From: Lachnospiraceae bacterium NC2004
GTDB taxonomy: Bacteria; Bacillota; Clostridia; Lachnospirales; Lachnospiraceae
DNA: 64,000 nt
Direction: 5' to 3'
Assembly: GCA_000621905.1 (NCBI GenBank)
Contig: JHXB01000001.1
Location: 372,001-436,000, forward strand
Part shown: positions 9,033 through 18,343 of the stretch, piece after piece
Position numbering within the stretch: the first letter of the stretch is position 1
Layout: every line of letters begins with the position of its first letter
The notes under the pieces: model-generated
What the model saw: the letters and a program-made list of their open reading frames with translations, nothing else
Told to the model about the DNA's origin: nothing
The model's database searches: none
Program-made: the position numbers and the translations under genes

Positions 9033-9596
9033 ATGAATATGTATTTGGACAGAAAGAGGGAGAAGAGGAGAGAGTTCTTTAGACAGCTTTTTAATTACGT
9101 GCTTACAGTGATTATTGCGTTAGCTTTGGCGTTTTGTTTTGTGCAATTTCTATTTCAGACGACTTCGGTTGTCGGAGATTCTATGTCGCCTGTTCTTGTT
9201 AACAAGGATGATGCTTTACTCTTTAAGGGAGCATATACATTTGGTTCTCCTAAGAGAAATGACATAATAAAGTTTACTGTAGAGAAGTCTGATAAGAAGC
9301 ATGAGTACATTAAGAGGGTTGTCGCACTTCCGGGCGAGACGGTGCAGATAGTTGATGGAGTGCTATTAGTTGACGGTAAAGAAGTCAAAGGCGTTAAATT
9401 TACTGATACAATTGCTTCGCCGGGTATCGCAGAGAAAGAGATTAAGCTCGGCAAAAAGGAATATTTTGTAATGGGTGATAACTGCAATAACAGTGAGGAT
9501 TCAAGGTTCTCAAATGTTGGAGCGGTTACAAAAGAAGAGATAAATGGTCGTATTATCGCGACTATTGATGGTTTCCACATCAATAAGATCAAATAA
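9033..9596 (+). CDS. lepB: Signal peptidase I (short form)
   Basis: The 187-residue membrane protease has one N-terminal transmembrane helix (about 21-41) and the S26 catalytic pair: S50 in VVGDSMSPVL and K94 in YIKRVVALPGE. The C-terminal box is GDNCNNSEDSR. It removes signal peptides from exported proteins on the outer face of the membrane. The start follows GGTGAG. It is the first of two signal peptidase genes that flank rbgA; unlike the second it has almost no cytoplasmic extension. Confidence 0.94.
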   Translation: MNMYLDRKREKRREFFRQLFNYVLTVIIALALAFCFVQFLFQTTSVVGDSMSPVLVNKDDALLFKGAYTFGSPKRNDIIKFTVEKSDKKHEYIKRVVALPGETVQIVDGVLLVDGKEVKGVKFTDTIASPGIAEKEIKLGKKEYFVMGDNCNNSEDSRFSNVGAVTKEEINGRIIATIDGFHINKIK

Positions 9597-9608
9597 AAGA
9601 GGTAAGAT

Positions 9609-10451
9609 ATGGACGTACAGTGGTATCCCGGTCATATGACGAAAGCTCGTCGTATGATGGAGGAAAACATTAAATTAATAGATATAGTTGTTGAGATAGT
9701 TGATGCAAGAATTCCTATGAGCAGCAGAAATCCTGACATAGACAAGATGGCTAACAATAAGAAGCGTATCCTTCTTCTTAACAAGTCGGATTTGGCTGAT
9801 GATGCTGTTACGGATAAGTGGGTAGAGCACTTTAAGAGTAAGGGCTTTTATGTATTAAAGCTTGATTCAAGGAAGGCTAATCAAGCCAAGAAGACTATGA
9901 AGCTTATTGAAGAGGCTTCTAAAGAGAAGATTGAAAGAGATTTAAAACGAGGTATTAAGAATAGACCTGTAAGGATAATGATAGCCGGTATTCCTAATGT
10001 CGGCAAGTCAACATTTATCAATTCATTGGCCGGTAAAGGTGTTGCAAGAACCGGAGATAAGCCGGGTGTAACCAAGGGCAAGCAATGGATTAAGATAGGC
10101 AAGAATATTGATTTACTTGATACCCCAGGTATATTATGGCCTAAGTTTGAGGACAGAAATATAGGTATAAGGCTTGCTATGATAGGCTCTGTCAATGATG
10201 AGATTTTATCTAAGGAAGAGCTTTCGGTTATGCTTATTGATGTTATTAAAGAGAGATATTCCGGTTCAATAAAGGACAAATATGAGGTTGATGAGATTGA
10301 AGACTCATATAAGCTTTTAGAAGATATTGCTATCAAGAGAAATTGTATTAAGAAAGGTGCTGCGCCTGATACATTAAAGGCTGCAGATATTATTTTGGAT
10401 GAATTTAGAGGCGGTGTAATAGGTCGATTTAGCCTTGATACATTAGAGTGA
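9609..10451 (+). CDS. rbgA: Ribosome biogenesis GTPase RbgA/YlqF
   Basis: The 280-residue protein is a circularly permuted GTPase: the G4 motif NKSD (58-61) comes before G1 GIPNVGKST (127-135) and G3 DTPG (171-174), and the N-terminus carries VQWYPGHMTKARR. RbgA matures the large ribosomal subunit at a late step in Firmicutes. The C-terminal helical domain (about 195-280) is present and length is normal. The signal peptidase-rbgA-rnhB order is conserved in Firmicutes. The stop overlaps the upstream edge of the next gene's ribosome-binding region. Confidence 0.95.
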   Translation: MDVQWYPGHMTKARRMMEENIKLIDIVVEIVDARIPMSSRNPDIDKMANNKKRILLLNKSDLADDAVTDKWVEHFKSKGFYVLKLDSRKANQAKKTMKLIEEASKEKIERDLKRGIKNRPVRIMIAGIPNVGKSTFINSLAGKGVARTGDKPGVTKGKQWIKIGKNIDLLDTPGILWPKFEDRNIGIRLAMIGSVNDEILSKEELSVMLIDVIKERYSGSIKDKYEVDEIEDSYKLLEDIAIKRNCIKKGAAPDTLKAADIILDEFRGGVIGRFSLDTLE

Positions 10452-10465
10452 TAAGGAGACTTAAT

Positions 10466-11695
10466 ATGTCTGAAATTGATGAGAATTATTACGCGTTGCC
10501 CGAAGATTTTCGTATAAAGAGTCTTGAAGAGATGAACTCCCTTAATTACTCTAAATACGAGGGCATGATAACATATTTCGACAAAGAAAAAGATATTCCT
10601 GAGCCAATCAAAACCGTAGAGGAGCTCAATCAGGTTCACGAGAAGGCACCTATCTACTATGGTCGTGGCGGTGAGAAATACGGGGCTTCTGCACATCTTA
10701 CCAAAGAAGCTCAGAGTAAGCATATTGTAGATACGGAAGCTAAGGCTATCATTAGAGAGACTGCAACTGATGGCGGTCACTCATACAGCTCAATGGGAGG
10801 TATTAACTCTGAATATCTTTCTTCTCTTTTGTTAGATGATGATTTTGATGAGGCTTTAGTTAATCATAATCAACAGCCTGTCAATACTGATGAAGATTAT
10901 GATGACATTGAGGAAGAAGTTGAAGCTATCTTAGTGGATGACGATGATGATTTTATCATTCATGGTCAGGATTCCGCATCAACATTATCCCTTGATCAGA
11001 CAAGTGTAAATGCTACGTATACCGCTCCTATAGAGGAAGAGCCGTATGTTGTGGGAAGTAACAATACCAGCACTTATATTCCTTCAAGGATGGAGCTGGC
11101 TAACAGCGTATCTGCAGGAGTCTCTTCGACCAACAGTGTCGCTTCAAGTAAAGTAAAGACCAAAGGCAAGTCATCAAGTGTTTTGCCTACTTTGATTTCA
11201 TTTGGCGTTGCATTCATGGTGGCTTGTGTGCTCGCGCTTTTAATAGTGAAGTTTGTTGCCATACCGTCAATTCTTTCCGGTGATTCAATGAACAACACGA
11301 TTATGAATGGAGATAAGATACTTATTGAGAAGGTTTCTTACAGATTCTCCAAGCCTAAGAGATATGACATAGTTGTATTTACCGGACCTGACGGATCTGA
11401 CTATGTTAAGAGAATTATCGGACTTCCGGGTGAGGTTATAACAGCTTCAGAAGGCTATATTTATGTTAACGGACAGATGCTCGCTGACGATATATATGGT
11501 AAGGAGTTAATGAACACTTATAATTATGGTGATCTTGCAGGCGGCATTTATCTTGATGATGATGAATACTGCGTATTGGGAGATAACAGAAATGACAGTT
11601 TGGACAGTAGGAATTATGTTGTCGGTAAGTTGTCTTCAGAAGATTTTAAGGGTAGAGTATGTTTTAAACTTTGGCCTCTTAAGGCTATTAAGTGA
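10466..11695 (+). CDS. lepB: Signal peptidase I with long acidic cytoplasmic extension
   Basis: From the ATG at 10466 the product is 409 residues; AAGGAG at 10453-10458 favours this start over the in-frame ATG at 10448. Residues 239-264 form the only transmembrane helix. The S26 protease follows, with S274 (LSGDSMNNT), K315 (YVKRIIGLPGE) and GDNRNDSLDSR. The first about 235 residues have no recognised domain and are hydrophilic, with acidic runs (NTDEDYDDIEEEVEAI, VDDDDDF) and a Ser/Thr-rich linker before the membrane. With the N-terminus inside, the extension is cytoplasmic. Ordinary signal peptidases have under 30 residues there. It is the second signal peptidase within 2.7 kb. Confidence 0.92.
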   Translation: MSEIDENYYALPEDFRIKSLEEMNSLNYSKYEGMITYFDKEKDIPEPIKTVEELNQVHEKAPIYYGRGGEKYGASAHLTKEAQSKHIVDTEAKAIIRETATDGGHSYSSMGGINSEYLSSLLLDDDFDEALVNHNQQPVNTDEDYDDIEEEVEAILVDDDDDFIIHGQDSASTLSLDQTSVNATYTAPIEEEPYVVGSNNTSTYIPSRMELANSVSAGVSSTNSVASSKVKTKGKSSSVLPTLISFGVAFMVACVLALLIVKFVAIPSILSGDSMNNTIMNGDKILIEKVSYRFSKPKRYDIVVFTGPDGSDYVKRIIGLPGEVITASEGYIYVNGQMLADDIYGKELMNTYNYGDLAGGIYLDDDEYCVLGDNRNDSLDSRNYVVGKLSSEDFKGRVCFKLWPLKAIK

Positions 11696-11703
11696 GAGTA
11701 GAT

Positions 11704-12459
11704 ATGGAATCAATTAAAGATATTAAGGCCAAGCTTGATGTATCAAGCATTGAGGCTATTGACAGTTTTATTAATAAATATAAGGATGACGAGAGATCTG
11801 GTGTTACGGCTCTTGTCAATAAGGCGATTAAGAGTAAAGATGCTCTTAATAAAGAGTATGAGCGCCTTAAGATGATGAGAAAGTATGAAAACGAGAACTC
11901 ATGGGCGACTAATATTGCAGGAGTTGACGAGGTCGGAAGAGGACCACTTGCGGGACCTGTTGTTACTTGTGCTTTGATTTTGCCAAAAGATGCCGATATA
12001 TTATATGTCAATGATTCTAAGAAGCTTTCTAAGAAGAAGAGAGAAGAGCTTTATGAGGAGATATTAGACACAGCTCTTTGTTATTCTATAGGGATAAGAG
12101 AGCATAGCGTCATTGATGAGATTAACATTTTAAATGCTACATTAAGCGCTATGGCTGATTCCGTTAATTCTTTGTCTATTAAGCCGGATCTCGTATTGGT
12201 TGATGCCGTACATATTCCTGGTGTAGATATTAAACAGGAATCAATAATTAAAGGCGATGCCAAGTCGATATCTATAGCTGCAGCTAGTATAGTTGCTAAG
12301 GTTTATAGGGACAGGCTTATGGAAGAATATGCGGTTAAATATCCTGAATATGGTTTTGAATCTAATATGGGATATGGATCGGCTAAGCATATAGAAGCAA
12401 TCAAGAAATACGGTCCTTGCCCAATTCACAGAATGTCTTTTATTGGCAACTTTATCTAA
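11704..12459 (+). CDS. rnhB: Ribonuclease HII
   Basis: The 251-residue protein has the RNase HII signature GVDEVGRGPLAGPVV (73-87, catalytic D75 and E76), the further acidic motif LVDAVHIPG and a C-terminal HRMSF. It cuts RNA in RNA-DNA hybrids and removes misincorporated ribonucleotides. About 65 N-terminal residues precede the catalytic core, as in the Bacillus enzyme. An in-frame GTG at 11692 overlaps the previous stop; the ATG at 11704 is preferred, though its ribosome-binding site is weak. The rbgA-rnhB-FliK-like-FlhB-like order matches the Bacillus ylqF-rnhB-ylqG-ylqH cluster. Confidence 0.94.
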   Translation: MESIKDIKAKLDVSSIEAIDSFINKYKDDERSGVTALVNKAIKSKDALNKEYERLKMMRKYENENSWATNIAGVDEVGRGPLAGPVVTCALILPKDADILYVNDSKKLSKKKREELYEEILDTALCYSIGIREHSVIDEINILNATLSAMADSVNSLSIKPDLVLVDAVHIPGVDIKQESIIKGDAKSISIAAASIVAKVYRDRLMEEYAVKYPEYGFESNMGYGSAKHIEAIKKYGPCPIHRMSFIGNFI

Positions 12460-12487
12460 CATTTGTTGTTACAGGTGGTGATTATAT

Positions 12488-14362
12488 ATGGAGATTATTA
12501 CAACTGCACCGGCAGCAACCGCTGCCAAGAGCGGCAACTATAGTTCTGCTTCCGCGTCTTCTTCATATTCTAAAAGTGTTATGGCTTCACAGGCTTTAAG
12601 AAGCAGTGGTGGAGTCAGTGAAGTCAATATATCCGCTTTAGAGAAAGGCGATGTATTTAAAGGGGAAATCACCAATCTTACCGGAAAGTCTGTTACCGTA
12701 TCACTAGGTAATGGTCAGACTTTAGCGGCAACATTAATGGACAATGTATCACTAAACATTGGTAACAATCTTTACTTTGAAGTTAAGGAGAATACGGGCG
12801 ACAAGGTATTTATAAGACCTTTGCTTGATGAGAAGTTTTCACCTGAGAATCAGACTATTGAGAAGTCACTTCAATCAGCGGGATTACAGCTTAACGAGAA
12901 GAATATGGCTGTAGTTAAGGAGCTTATGGATGCAGGTATGCCGATAGATCGTTCTTCTATCATGAAGGTTTTACAACAGAGCCTTAACAATCCTGATGCA
13001 AGTCTTAAGACTATAGTTAATCTCTTAAGAGCTGATATTCCTGTTAATGATGTCAGTATTGAACAGTATGAACAGTACCAGAATCACGCAGCCAAGCTTA
13101 ATACCCAGATAGATAATGTCAGCAATATGATTACATCTATGTATGAGAGTTTAGGCGGTGAGGAGAGCTTTGCAGGAGATATATTAAGGTTTAATCAAGG
13201 TATAATAGATGCATTTACGAATCACTCATTTGAAGATCCGCTGCCTAGCCTTCCTATATCACAGGCATTTGCAATGGATCAGGCAGAGATTGACGGGTTC
13301 TATAATCTTTCGCTTCCACAGTTGGATGCTGAAGGTCAGACTATCCTTAATTCTAACGGTACTCCTTATCCTGAAGGAGCGGTTTTATTGGATGCTAATG
13401 GCAATCCGGTATTAGAGCCTGACGGAAGTGTTAAACTTACAGATGAATTCGTTAATCAGGTAATGAAAGAGAACCCGGAACTAAGTCGTGAGCAGGTGAT
13501 TGCAGGTATTAAGAGCGGTGAGATTCCTTTCAATCAGTCGTCAAGCTTTCCTAACGAGATACAACAGGCATTTGCCAATCAATTAAGGTCGATAGGGGTG
13601 AGTGAGGACGCAATCAAGATGATGCTTGACCCTAACAATTCCGCTGAGGATCTTATGAAAGCCATACATGAGTATGTTGAGAGCAACACTTCTTTGACGG
13701 ATGATCAGATAAAGGGATTCTTCTCTTCAAGAGAGTACTCGGTTCTTGTAACAAGTGTAGCTGAGCATAACTTTAAGATGACGCCGGAACAGGTCAAGGA
13801 TAAGAACCTTGTGGATGCATTCTTTACAAGGGTTGCAGAGACCAGTGAGAAGCTTGCTGACCTTGCAGGCGGATTTAGCGGTGGCCAGAATATGAGTGAT
13901 GAGGCATCGAACATGAACAGGAACTTACAGTTTATGGAGATGCTTAACGACAAGTATACATTTGCACAGTTCCCACTGTCACTTTCTAATCAGGACACTA
14001 ACAGCGAATTATATGTGTATACCAACAAGAAGAGCCTTAATAAGGATAAGAAGGATATAAGCGTTCTTCTTCATCTTGATATGGATAACTTAGGTTCGAC
14101 GGATATTCATGTTCAGCTTAATGGCAATAAGGTTACAACCAGGTTCTATATGGAAGATAACAGGTCTGTCAATACCGTAAGCATGAATATAGATCAGCTA
14201 GAAGAGAAGCTTAATAAGCTTGGATTATCGCTTAATTCTGAGGTCGTTAAGAGAGAGTCTTCTAAGAAGGAAGAGGTAGAAGACTTTACTAAGGATTTCA
14301 TCAATAAAGATATTCCTGAGACACAGACAATCAAGCGTTATACATTTGACATGAGAGCATAA
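12488..14362 (+). CDS. FliK-like (YlqG-type) flagellar hook-length control related protein
   Basis: The 624-residue protein has no signal peptide or membrane helix. The N-terminus is Ser/Ala-rich (2-40), followed by a small beta domain (about 45-110, GDVFKGEITNLTGKSVTVSL). The middle is rich in Asn, Gln and acidic residues. The C-terminal part (about 490-600: AQFPLSLSNQDTNSELYVY, LLHLDMDNLGSTDIHVQLNG, MNIDQLEEKLNKLGLSL) follows the pattern of the FliK C-terminal domain. True FliK measures flagellar hook length and switches export specificity. The next gene is a FlhB C-terminal homologue, the normal partner of FliK. By position it corresponds to YlqG of Bacillus, whose role is unsettled, so a direct hook role is inference. 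Confidence 0.72.
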   Translation: MEIITTAPAATAAKSGNYSSASASSSYSKSVMASQALRSSGGVSEVNISALEKGDVFKGEITNLTGKSVTVSLGNGQTLAATLMDNVSLNIGNNLYFEVKENTGDKVFIRPLLDEKFSPENQTIEKSLQSAGLQLNEKNMAVVKELMDAGMPIDRSSIMKVLQQSLNNPDASLKTIVNLLRADIPVNDVSIEQYEQYQNHAAKLNTQIDNVSNMITSMYESLGGEESFAGDILRFNQGIIDAFTNHSFEDPLPSLPISQAFAMDQAEIDGFYNLSLPQLDAEGQTILNSNGTPYPEGAVLLDANGNPVLEPDGSVKLTDEFVNQVMKENPELSREQVIAGIKSGEIPFNQSSSFPNEIQQAFANQLRSIGVSEDAIKMMLDPNNSAEDLMKAIHEYVESNTSLTDDQIKGFFSSREYSVLVTSVAEHNFKMTPEQVKDKNLVDAFFTRVAETSEKLADLAGGFSGGQNMSDEASNMNRNLQFMEMLNDKYTFAQFPLSLSNQDTNSELYVYTNKKSLNKDKKDISVLLHLDMDNLGSTDIHVQLNGNKVTTRFYMEDNRSVNTVSMNIDQLEEKLNKLGLSLNSEVVKRESSKKEEVEDFTKDFINKDIPETQTIKRYTFDMRA

Positions 14363-14375
14363 GGGAGGAATATTT

Positions 14376-14657
14376 ATGGCAGAGCGTAGAAAGAAGAGAA
14401 CCGCCGTAGCCCTTTCTTATGAGCCGATAGAGGGCGCTCCTAAGATTGTTGCAGCGGGCGAGGGACATATTGCCGAGAAAATTATAGAGACTGCTAAAGA
14501 GTCTGACGTGCCTTTGTACAAGGATTCTAAGCTTGCTAAGACCCTTCTTAAGCTTGATATCGGAGATTATATTCCTGAAGAGCTTTACGGAGTTGTAGCA
14601 GAGATACTTGTATTTGTTGATGATATGGATAAGATTAAGGGCAAGCTTTTAAGATAG
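14376..14657 (+). CDS. FlhB C-terminal domain homologue (FlhX/YlqH-like)
   Basis: The 93-residue soluble protein corresponds to the cytoplasmic C-terminal half of the flagellar export switch FlhB/EscU after the autocleavage point: TAVALSYEPIEGAPKIVAAG (residues 9-28), then VPLYKDSKLAKTLLKLDIGDYIP. It has no transmembrane part and no NPTH cleavage motif, starting just downstream of where NPTH would be. Such stand-alone pieces can substitute for the FlhB C-terminal fragment in some species. It sits 13 bases after the FliK-like gene, which supports a paired function in export specificity. Confidence 0.85.
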   Translation: MAERRKKRTAVALSYEPIEGAPKIVAAGEGHIAEKIIETAKESDVPLYKDSKLAKTLLKLDIGDYIPEELYGVVAEILVFVDDMDKIKGKLLR

Positions 14658-14693
14658 GAGTAATATTTAGTTAAGGAATTTCATTGTTAAAAT

Positions 14694-14836
14694 TGTCATC
14701 CTGAGCGTAAGCGAAGGATCTTTGACCTTCTTTAGAAGGTCAATGCAACGGTATGTTTTAGTAATCATAAGTCTGTAAAAGCAATTATCCTTCATTGCAT
14801 TCAGGATAAAGATTCTTCGCTACGCTCAGAATGACA
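14694..14836. repeat. Composite palindromic repeat (inverted pair, MITE/REP-like)
   Basis: This 143-bp element fills most of the gap between the FlhB-like gene and yraN. The ends are inverted copies of the dispersed repeat: TGTCATCCTGAGCGTAAGCG onward at 14694-14723 and AAAGATTCTTCGCTACGCTC onward at 14808-14836. Inside are a perfect 7-bp hairpin GACCTTC-TTTA-GAAGGTC (14724-14741) and a 7-bp arm pair TTATCCT/AGGATAA (14785-14791 with 14803-14809). It has no coding capacity and no flanking duplication I could identify. Confidence 0.8.
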
Positions 14837-14900
14837 TGTATTTGGTATGTGTTAGTATGGTTTTTATTTAGCTTAATGACATTGGTTTGATAGGAGTAAT

Positions 14901-15263
14901 ATGGCTAATTTAAGAAATGTTGGAGATATCCACGAGGAACAGGTATGCAAATGCCTGGTACAGAACGGATATCACATATTAGAACGCAATTATAGAGTGC
15001 GTCAAGGCGAGATAGATATTATTGCAAATGATAACGAGTATCTTGTATTCGTTGAGGTTAAGTACCGAAAGGGCAAGATGTCGGGTGACGGATTTGATGC
15101 GGTCGATTATAAAAAGCAGAGGCAGATATCTAAAGTTGCCTTATATTACATGTCTTCACATAAGATTTCAGACAGCCAGGCTATACGGTTTGATGTGGCC
15201 AGTGTGTCTGATAAAGGGATAAATATCATAAAGAATGCATTTGACTTTCAATATATGACTTGA
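14901..15263 (+). CDS. yraN: YraN/UPF0102 family nuclease-like protein
   Basis: The 120-residue protein matches the UPF0102 family, which has a PD-(D/E)XK nuclease-like fold: [19 protein letters not shown] (7-25), [28 protein letters not shown] (32-59, with E38, D40, E53 and K55 forming the likely catalytic set) and [15 protein letters not shown] (about 74-88). Family proteins are small and usually lie beside rnhB, as here. No physiological substrate is established. The start follows TAGGAG. A terminator comes right after the stop. Confidence 0.93.
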   Translation: MANLRNVGDIHEEQVCKCLVQNGYHILERNYRVRQGEIDIIANDNEYLVFVEVKYRKGKMSGDGFDAVDYKKQRQISKVALYYMSSHKISDSQAIRFDVASVSDKGINIIKNAFDFQYMT

Positions 15264-15272
15264 AAAAAGATT

Positions 15273-15307
15273 AAAACCACATTATACTGTAATGTGGTTT
15301 TATATTT
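15273..15307 (+). terminator. Rho-independent terminator between yraN and der
   Basis: A perfect 12-bp stem (15273-15284 with 15290-15301, loop TACTG) has A-rich 5' and T-rich 3' flanks, so it can act in both directions. The der start codon is only about 24 bases downstream. Confidence 0.9.
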
Positions 15308-15330
15308 GCCACAAGATTTGGAGGATTATT

Positions 15331-16656
15331 ATGAGTAAACCGATGGTTGCAATTGTAGGAAGACCTAACGTAGGTAAGTCTACGCTATTTAACGCACTTG
15401 CAGGAAGCAATATATCGATTGTTAAAGATACGCCGGGTGTGACGAGAGATAGAATATATGCTGATGTCACATGGCTTGACGGAAGTTTCATACTTATTGA
15501 TACAGGCGGTATCGAGCCTGATACCGGAGATATGATGCTTAAGTTTATGAGAGAGCAGGCAGAGATTGCTATAGATACATCTGATGTTATCATTTTCCTT
15601 GTTGATGTTAAGCAGGGACTCGTTGACGCGGACAAGAAGGTTGCCGATATGCTTAGGCGTTCCGGTAAGCCTATAGTTTTGGCTGTCAACAAGGTAGACA
15701 ACTTCGATAAGCAGATGAATGATATTTATGAGTTTTATGAACTTGGACTGGACGATCCTATTCCTATATCTTCAGCTTCAAGGAAGGGCTTTGGTGATTT
15801 GCTTGAAGAGGTTGCCAAGCACTTTGATTTAGAGGCATTTAAGGAGGAAGAGGACGAGAGACCTAAGGTTGCCATCATTGGTAAGCCTAACGTTGGTAAG
15901 TCTTCGCTTATCAATAAGCTCATCGGAGAGAACAGGGTTATTGTATCAGATACTGCCGGTACAACAAGAGATGCCATTGATACTTCTGTGGTTCATGACG
16001 GCAAGGAATATGTATTTATTGATACAGCAGGGTTAAGGCGCAAGAACAAGATTAAGGAAGAACTTGAGAGATACAGTATTATTCGTACTGTGAGCGCGGT
16101 TGAGAGAGCGGATGTCTGTGTTCTTCTTATCGATGCAACTGAAGGTGTAACCGAACAGGATGCCAAGATTGCGGGAATTGCTCATGAGCGCGGCAAGGGT
16201 ATGATAGTTGCTGTCAACAAGTGGGATGCGATAGAGAAGGACGATAAGTCGGTTAAGAACTTCAGTCGTGATATAGAGGATGTATTGTCATTTATGAGTT
16301 ATGCTGAGATTATGTTTATCTCAGCTAAGACCGGTCAGCGTGTCGAGAAGTTATACGATATGATAGATATGGTTATTGACAGCCATTCAATGCGTATTAA
16401 GACCGGTGTATTAAATGAGATATTATCAGAGGCAGTTGCACTAAAGCAGCCACCTTCTGACAAGGGTAGAAGGCTTAAGATATACTACATGACTCAGGCT
16501 TCAACCAAGCCACCTACATTTGTCATGTTTGTAAATGATAAGAAGCTTACGCATTTCTCATATACGAGATACATAGAGAATCAGGTAAGAGAGACATTTG
16601 GATTTATGGGTACTCCTATAAGATTTATAATCAGAGAAAGGAAAGAACAGGAATGA
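15331..16656 (+). CDS. der: Ribosome-associated GTPase Der (EngA)
   Basis: The 441-residue protein has two tandem GTPase domains and a KH-like C-terminal domain. The first G1 is GRPNVGKST (10-18) with DTPGVTRDR; the second is GKPNVGKSS with [11 protein letters not shown] and NKWD. Der is essential for 50S subunit assembly. The ATG at 15331 has GGAGG eight bases upstream; an upstream in-frame ATG at 15292 lies inside the terminator stem and is rejected. The stop overlaps the plsY start. Confidence 0.97.
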   Translation: MSKPMVAIVGRPNVGKSTLFNALAGSNISIVKDTPGVTRDRIYADVTWLDGSFILIDTGGIEPDTGDMMLKFMREQAEIAIDTSDVIIFLVDVKQGLVDADKKVADMLRRSGKPIVLAVNKVDNFDKQMNDIYEFYELGLDDPIPISSASRKGFGDLLEEVAKHFDLEAFKEEEDERPKVAIIGKPNVGKSSLINKLIGENRVIVSDTAGTTRDAIDTSVVHDGKEYVFIDTAGLRRKNKIKEELERYSIIRTVSAVERADVCVLLIDATEGVTEQDAKIAGIAHERGKGMIVAVNKWDAIEKDDKSVKNFSRDIEDVLSFMSYAEIMFISAKTGQRVEKLYDMIDMVIDSHSMRIKTGVLNEILSEAVALKQPPSDKGRRLKIYYMTQASTKPPTFVMFVNDKKLTHFSYTRYIENQVRETFGFMGTPIRFIIRERKEQE

Positions 16657-17318
16657 TTCTAAGTCGTATTATATCAGTGATTATTGGGTATGTATTTGGG
16701 CTTTTTCAGACTTCATATATACTCGGCAAGATCAAGGGGATAGATATAAGGAATTACGGCAGCGGCAATGCGGGTATGACCAATACTTTAAGGGTGTTGG
16801 GGCCTAAGGCCGGCACTATAGTGTTTATCGGAGATTTTATGAAGGCGTTTATATGCTGTACTATAATCAGGTTTGTTGCCATGTATCACGTGCCTGATAT
16901 GGTTGGTGTGTTGGTGCTTTATGCAGGTCTTGGAGTTGTGCTTGGTCATAACTATCCTGTTCACATGGGATTTAAAGGCGGCAAGGGTGTTGCTTCTACA
17001 GCAGGTGTCATTGTTGCTATAGGAGACTGGAGGATAGTAGCGATTAACCTTACTATCTTTTTGGTGGTAACATTTGCAAGTAAGTATATGTCACTTGGCT
17101 CACTTACTGTGGTTACCACTACATTTATCTCGATTATATTATTCGGGCAGTTTGACAAGGTTGGATTCCCTGGATGGGAAGTTAAGCCGGATCATTTGAT
17201 TGAAGTATATATTATGATGTTTATATTTGTGGCGTCTTGCTATTTTATGCATAGGGAGAATATCAAGAGGCTCGCTACAGGAACAGAGCGAAAGATTGGG
17301 GAAAAGAAGGAAGTCTAA
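16653..17318 (+). CDS. plsY: Glycerol-3-phosphate acyltransferase PlsY
   Basis: The 221-residue membrane protein uses acyl-phosphate to acylate glycerol-3-phosphate, the first step of phospholipid synthesis. Family motifs are present: [15 protein letters not shown] (about 37-51), [18 protein letters not shown] (about 98-115) and a late MHRENIKRL. About five hydrophobic segments are visible. It overlaps der by four bases and lies just before gpsA, which supplies its substrate; the der-plsY-gpsA order is common in Firmicutes. Confidence 0.96.
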   Translation: MILSRIISVIIGYVFGLFQTSYILGKIKGIDIRNYGSGNAGMTNTLRVLGPKAGTIVFIGDFMKAFICCTIIRFVAMYHVPDMVGVLVLYAGLGVVLGHNYPVHMGFKGGKGVASTAGVIVAIGDWRIVAINLTIFLVVTFASKYMSLGSLTVVTTTFISIILFGQFDKVGFPGWEVKPDHLIEVYIMMFIFVASCYFMHRENIKRLATGTERKIGEKKEV

Positions 17319-17332
17319 AGGAGGATAAGATT

Positions 17333-18343
17333 ATGAAGAAGATTGCTGTATTAGGTGCAGGTAGCTGGGGAACAGCACTTGCCATGTTACTTGATGAGAA
17401 TGGACACAATGTCACATTGTGGTCTATTGACCCTAATGAAGTTGAGATGCTTAATACCAAGCATGAGCAGGTAGATAAGCTTCCGGGGGTTAAGGTTAGT
17501 GAGACTATCAGTGTTACTAATGACTTAGAGGAGGCGGTTGTTGGTAAGGATGTTATTGTATCTGCCGTACCTTCTGTGTTTGTAAGGTCAACAGCCAAAA
17601 GCTTGTCTAAGTACTACAAGCAAGGTCAGATTATAATCGATGTTGCTAAAGGTATTGAGGAAGATACATTGATGCGCCTCTCAGAGATTATAGAGGAGGA
17701 GATTCCCGGTGCTATTGTATGCGTACTTTCAGGTCCTTCACATGCAGAGGAAGTCGCAAGGCGTATTCCTACAACAGTTGTAATCGGTGCCAAGAATCAT
17801 ACCATGGCTAAGGATTTGCAGAATTCATTCTCTAATTCGTGGTTCAGAGCCTACACAAGCCCTGATATATTAGGAATTGAGCTCGGTGGTGCGCTAAAGA
17901 ATGTAATTGCGCTTGCCGCAGGTATGCTTGATGGTCTTAAGCTTGGAGACAATACCAAGGCTGCACTTATTACAAGAGGTACCGGAGAGATTGCAAGACT
18001 TGGAGTTGCTATGGGTGGTAAGCCTGAGACATTTTCAGGATTATCCGGAATGGGCGATTTGATTGTTACATGTACAAGTGTGCATAGTCGTAATCATAAT
18101 GCAGGTAAGCTTATCGGCGAGGGCAAGACCTACGAGGAGGCTATGAGTGAAGTCAAGATGGTTGTAGAGGGTGTATATTCAGCTAAGGCAGCACTTGCAC
18201 TTGCTAAGAAATATGATGTTGAGCTCCCTATAATTGAGGGCGTTAACGAAGTATTATTTAATGGCAAGAGCGTAAAGGATGCGCTTCATGAGCTCTTCTT
18301 AAGAGACGTTAAGAGAGAACATGAGGACTTAAGCTGGCATTGA
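17333..18343 (+). CDS. gpsA: NAD(P)-dependent glycerol-3-phosphate dehydrogenase
   Basis: The 336-residue enzyme reduces dihydroxyacetone phosphate to glycerol-3-phosphate for membrane lipid synthesis. The N-terminal Rossmann motif is AVLGAGSWGTALA (4-16); LSGPSHAEEVARRIPTTVV, GGALKNVIALAAGM (lysine of the catalytic set) and SGLSGMGDLIVTCTS follow in the expected order. Length is normal. AAAGGAGG precedes the ATG. The stop TGA overlaps the next start. Confidence 0.97.
   Translation: MKKIAVLGAGSWGTALAMLLDENGHNVTLWSIDPNEVEMLNTKHEQVDKLPGVKVSETISVTNDLEEAVVGKDVIVSAVPSVFVRSTAKSLSKYYKQGQIIIDVAKGIEEDTLMRLSEIIEEEIPGAIVCVLSGPSHAEEVARRIPTTVVIGAKNHTMAKDLQNSFSNSWFRAYTSPDILGIELGGALKNVIALAAGMLDGLKLGDNTKAALITRGTGEIARLGVAMGGKPETFSGLSGMGDLIVTCTSVHSRNHNAGKLIGEGKTYEEAMSEVKMVVEGVYSAKAALALAKKYDVELPIIEGVNEVLFNGKSVKDALHELFLRDVKREHEDLSWH

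Noticed and set aside
9881-10780. 299-codon open frame on the - strand across rbgA
   Set aside because: It is fully opposite two well-supported genes and has no family motifs.
14694-14836. CRISPR-like array at the repeated TGTCATCC sequence
   Set aside because: Only two inverted copies, no regular spacers and no cas genes; it is a palindromic dispersed repeat.
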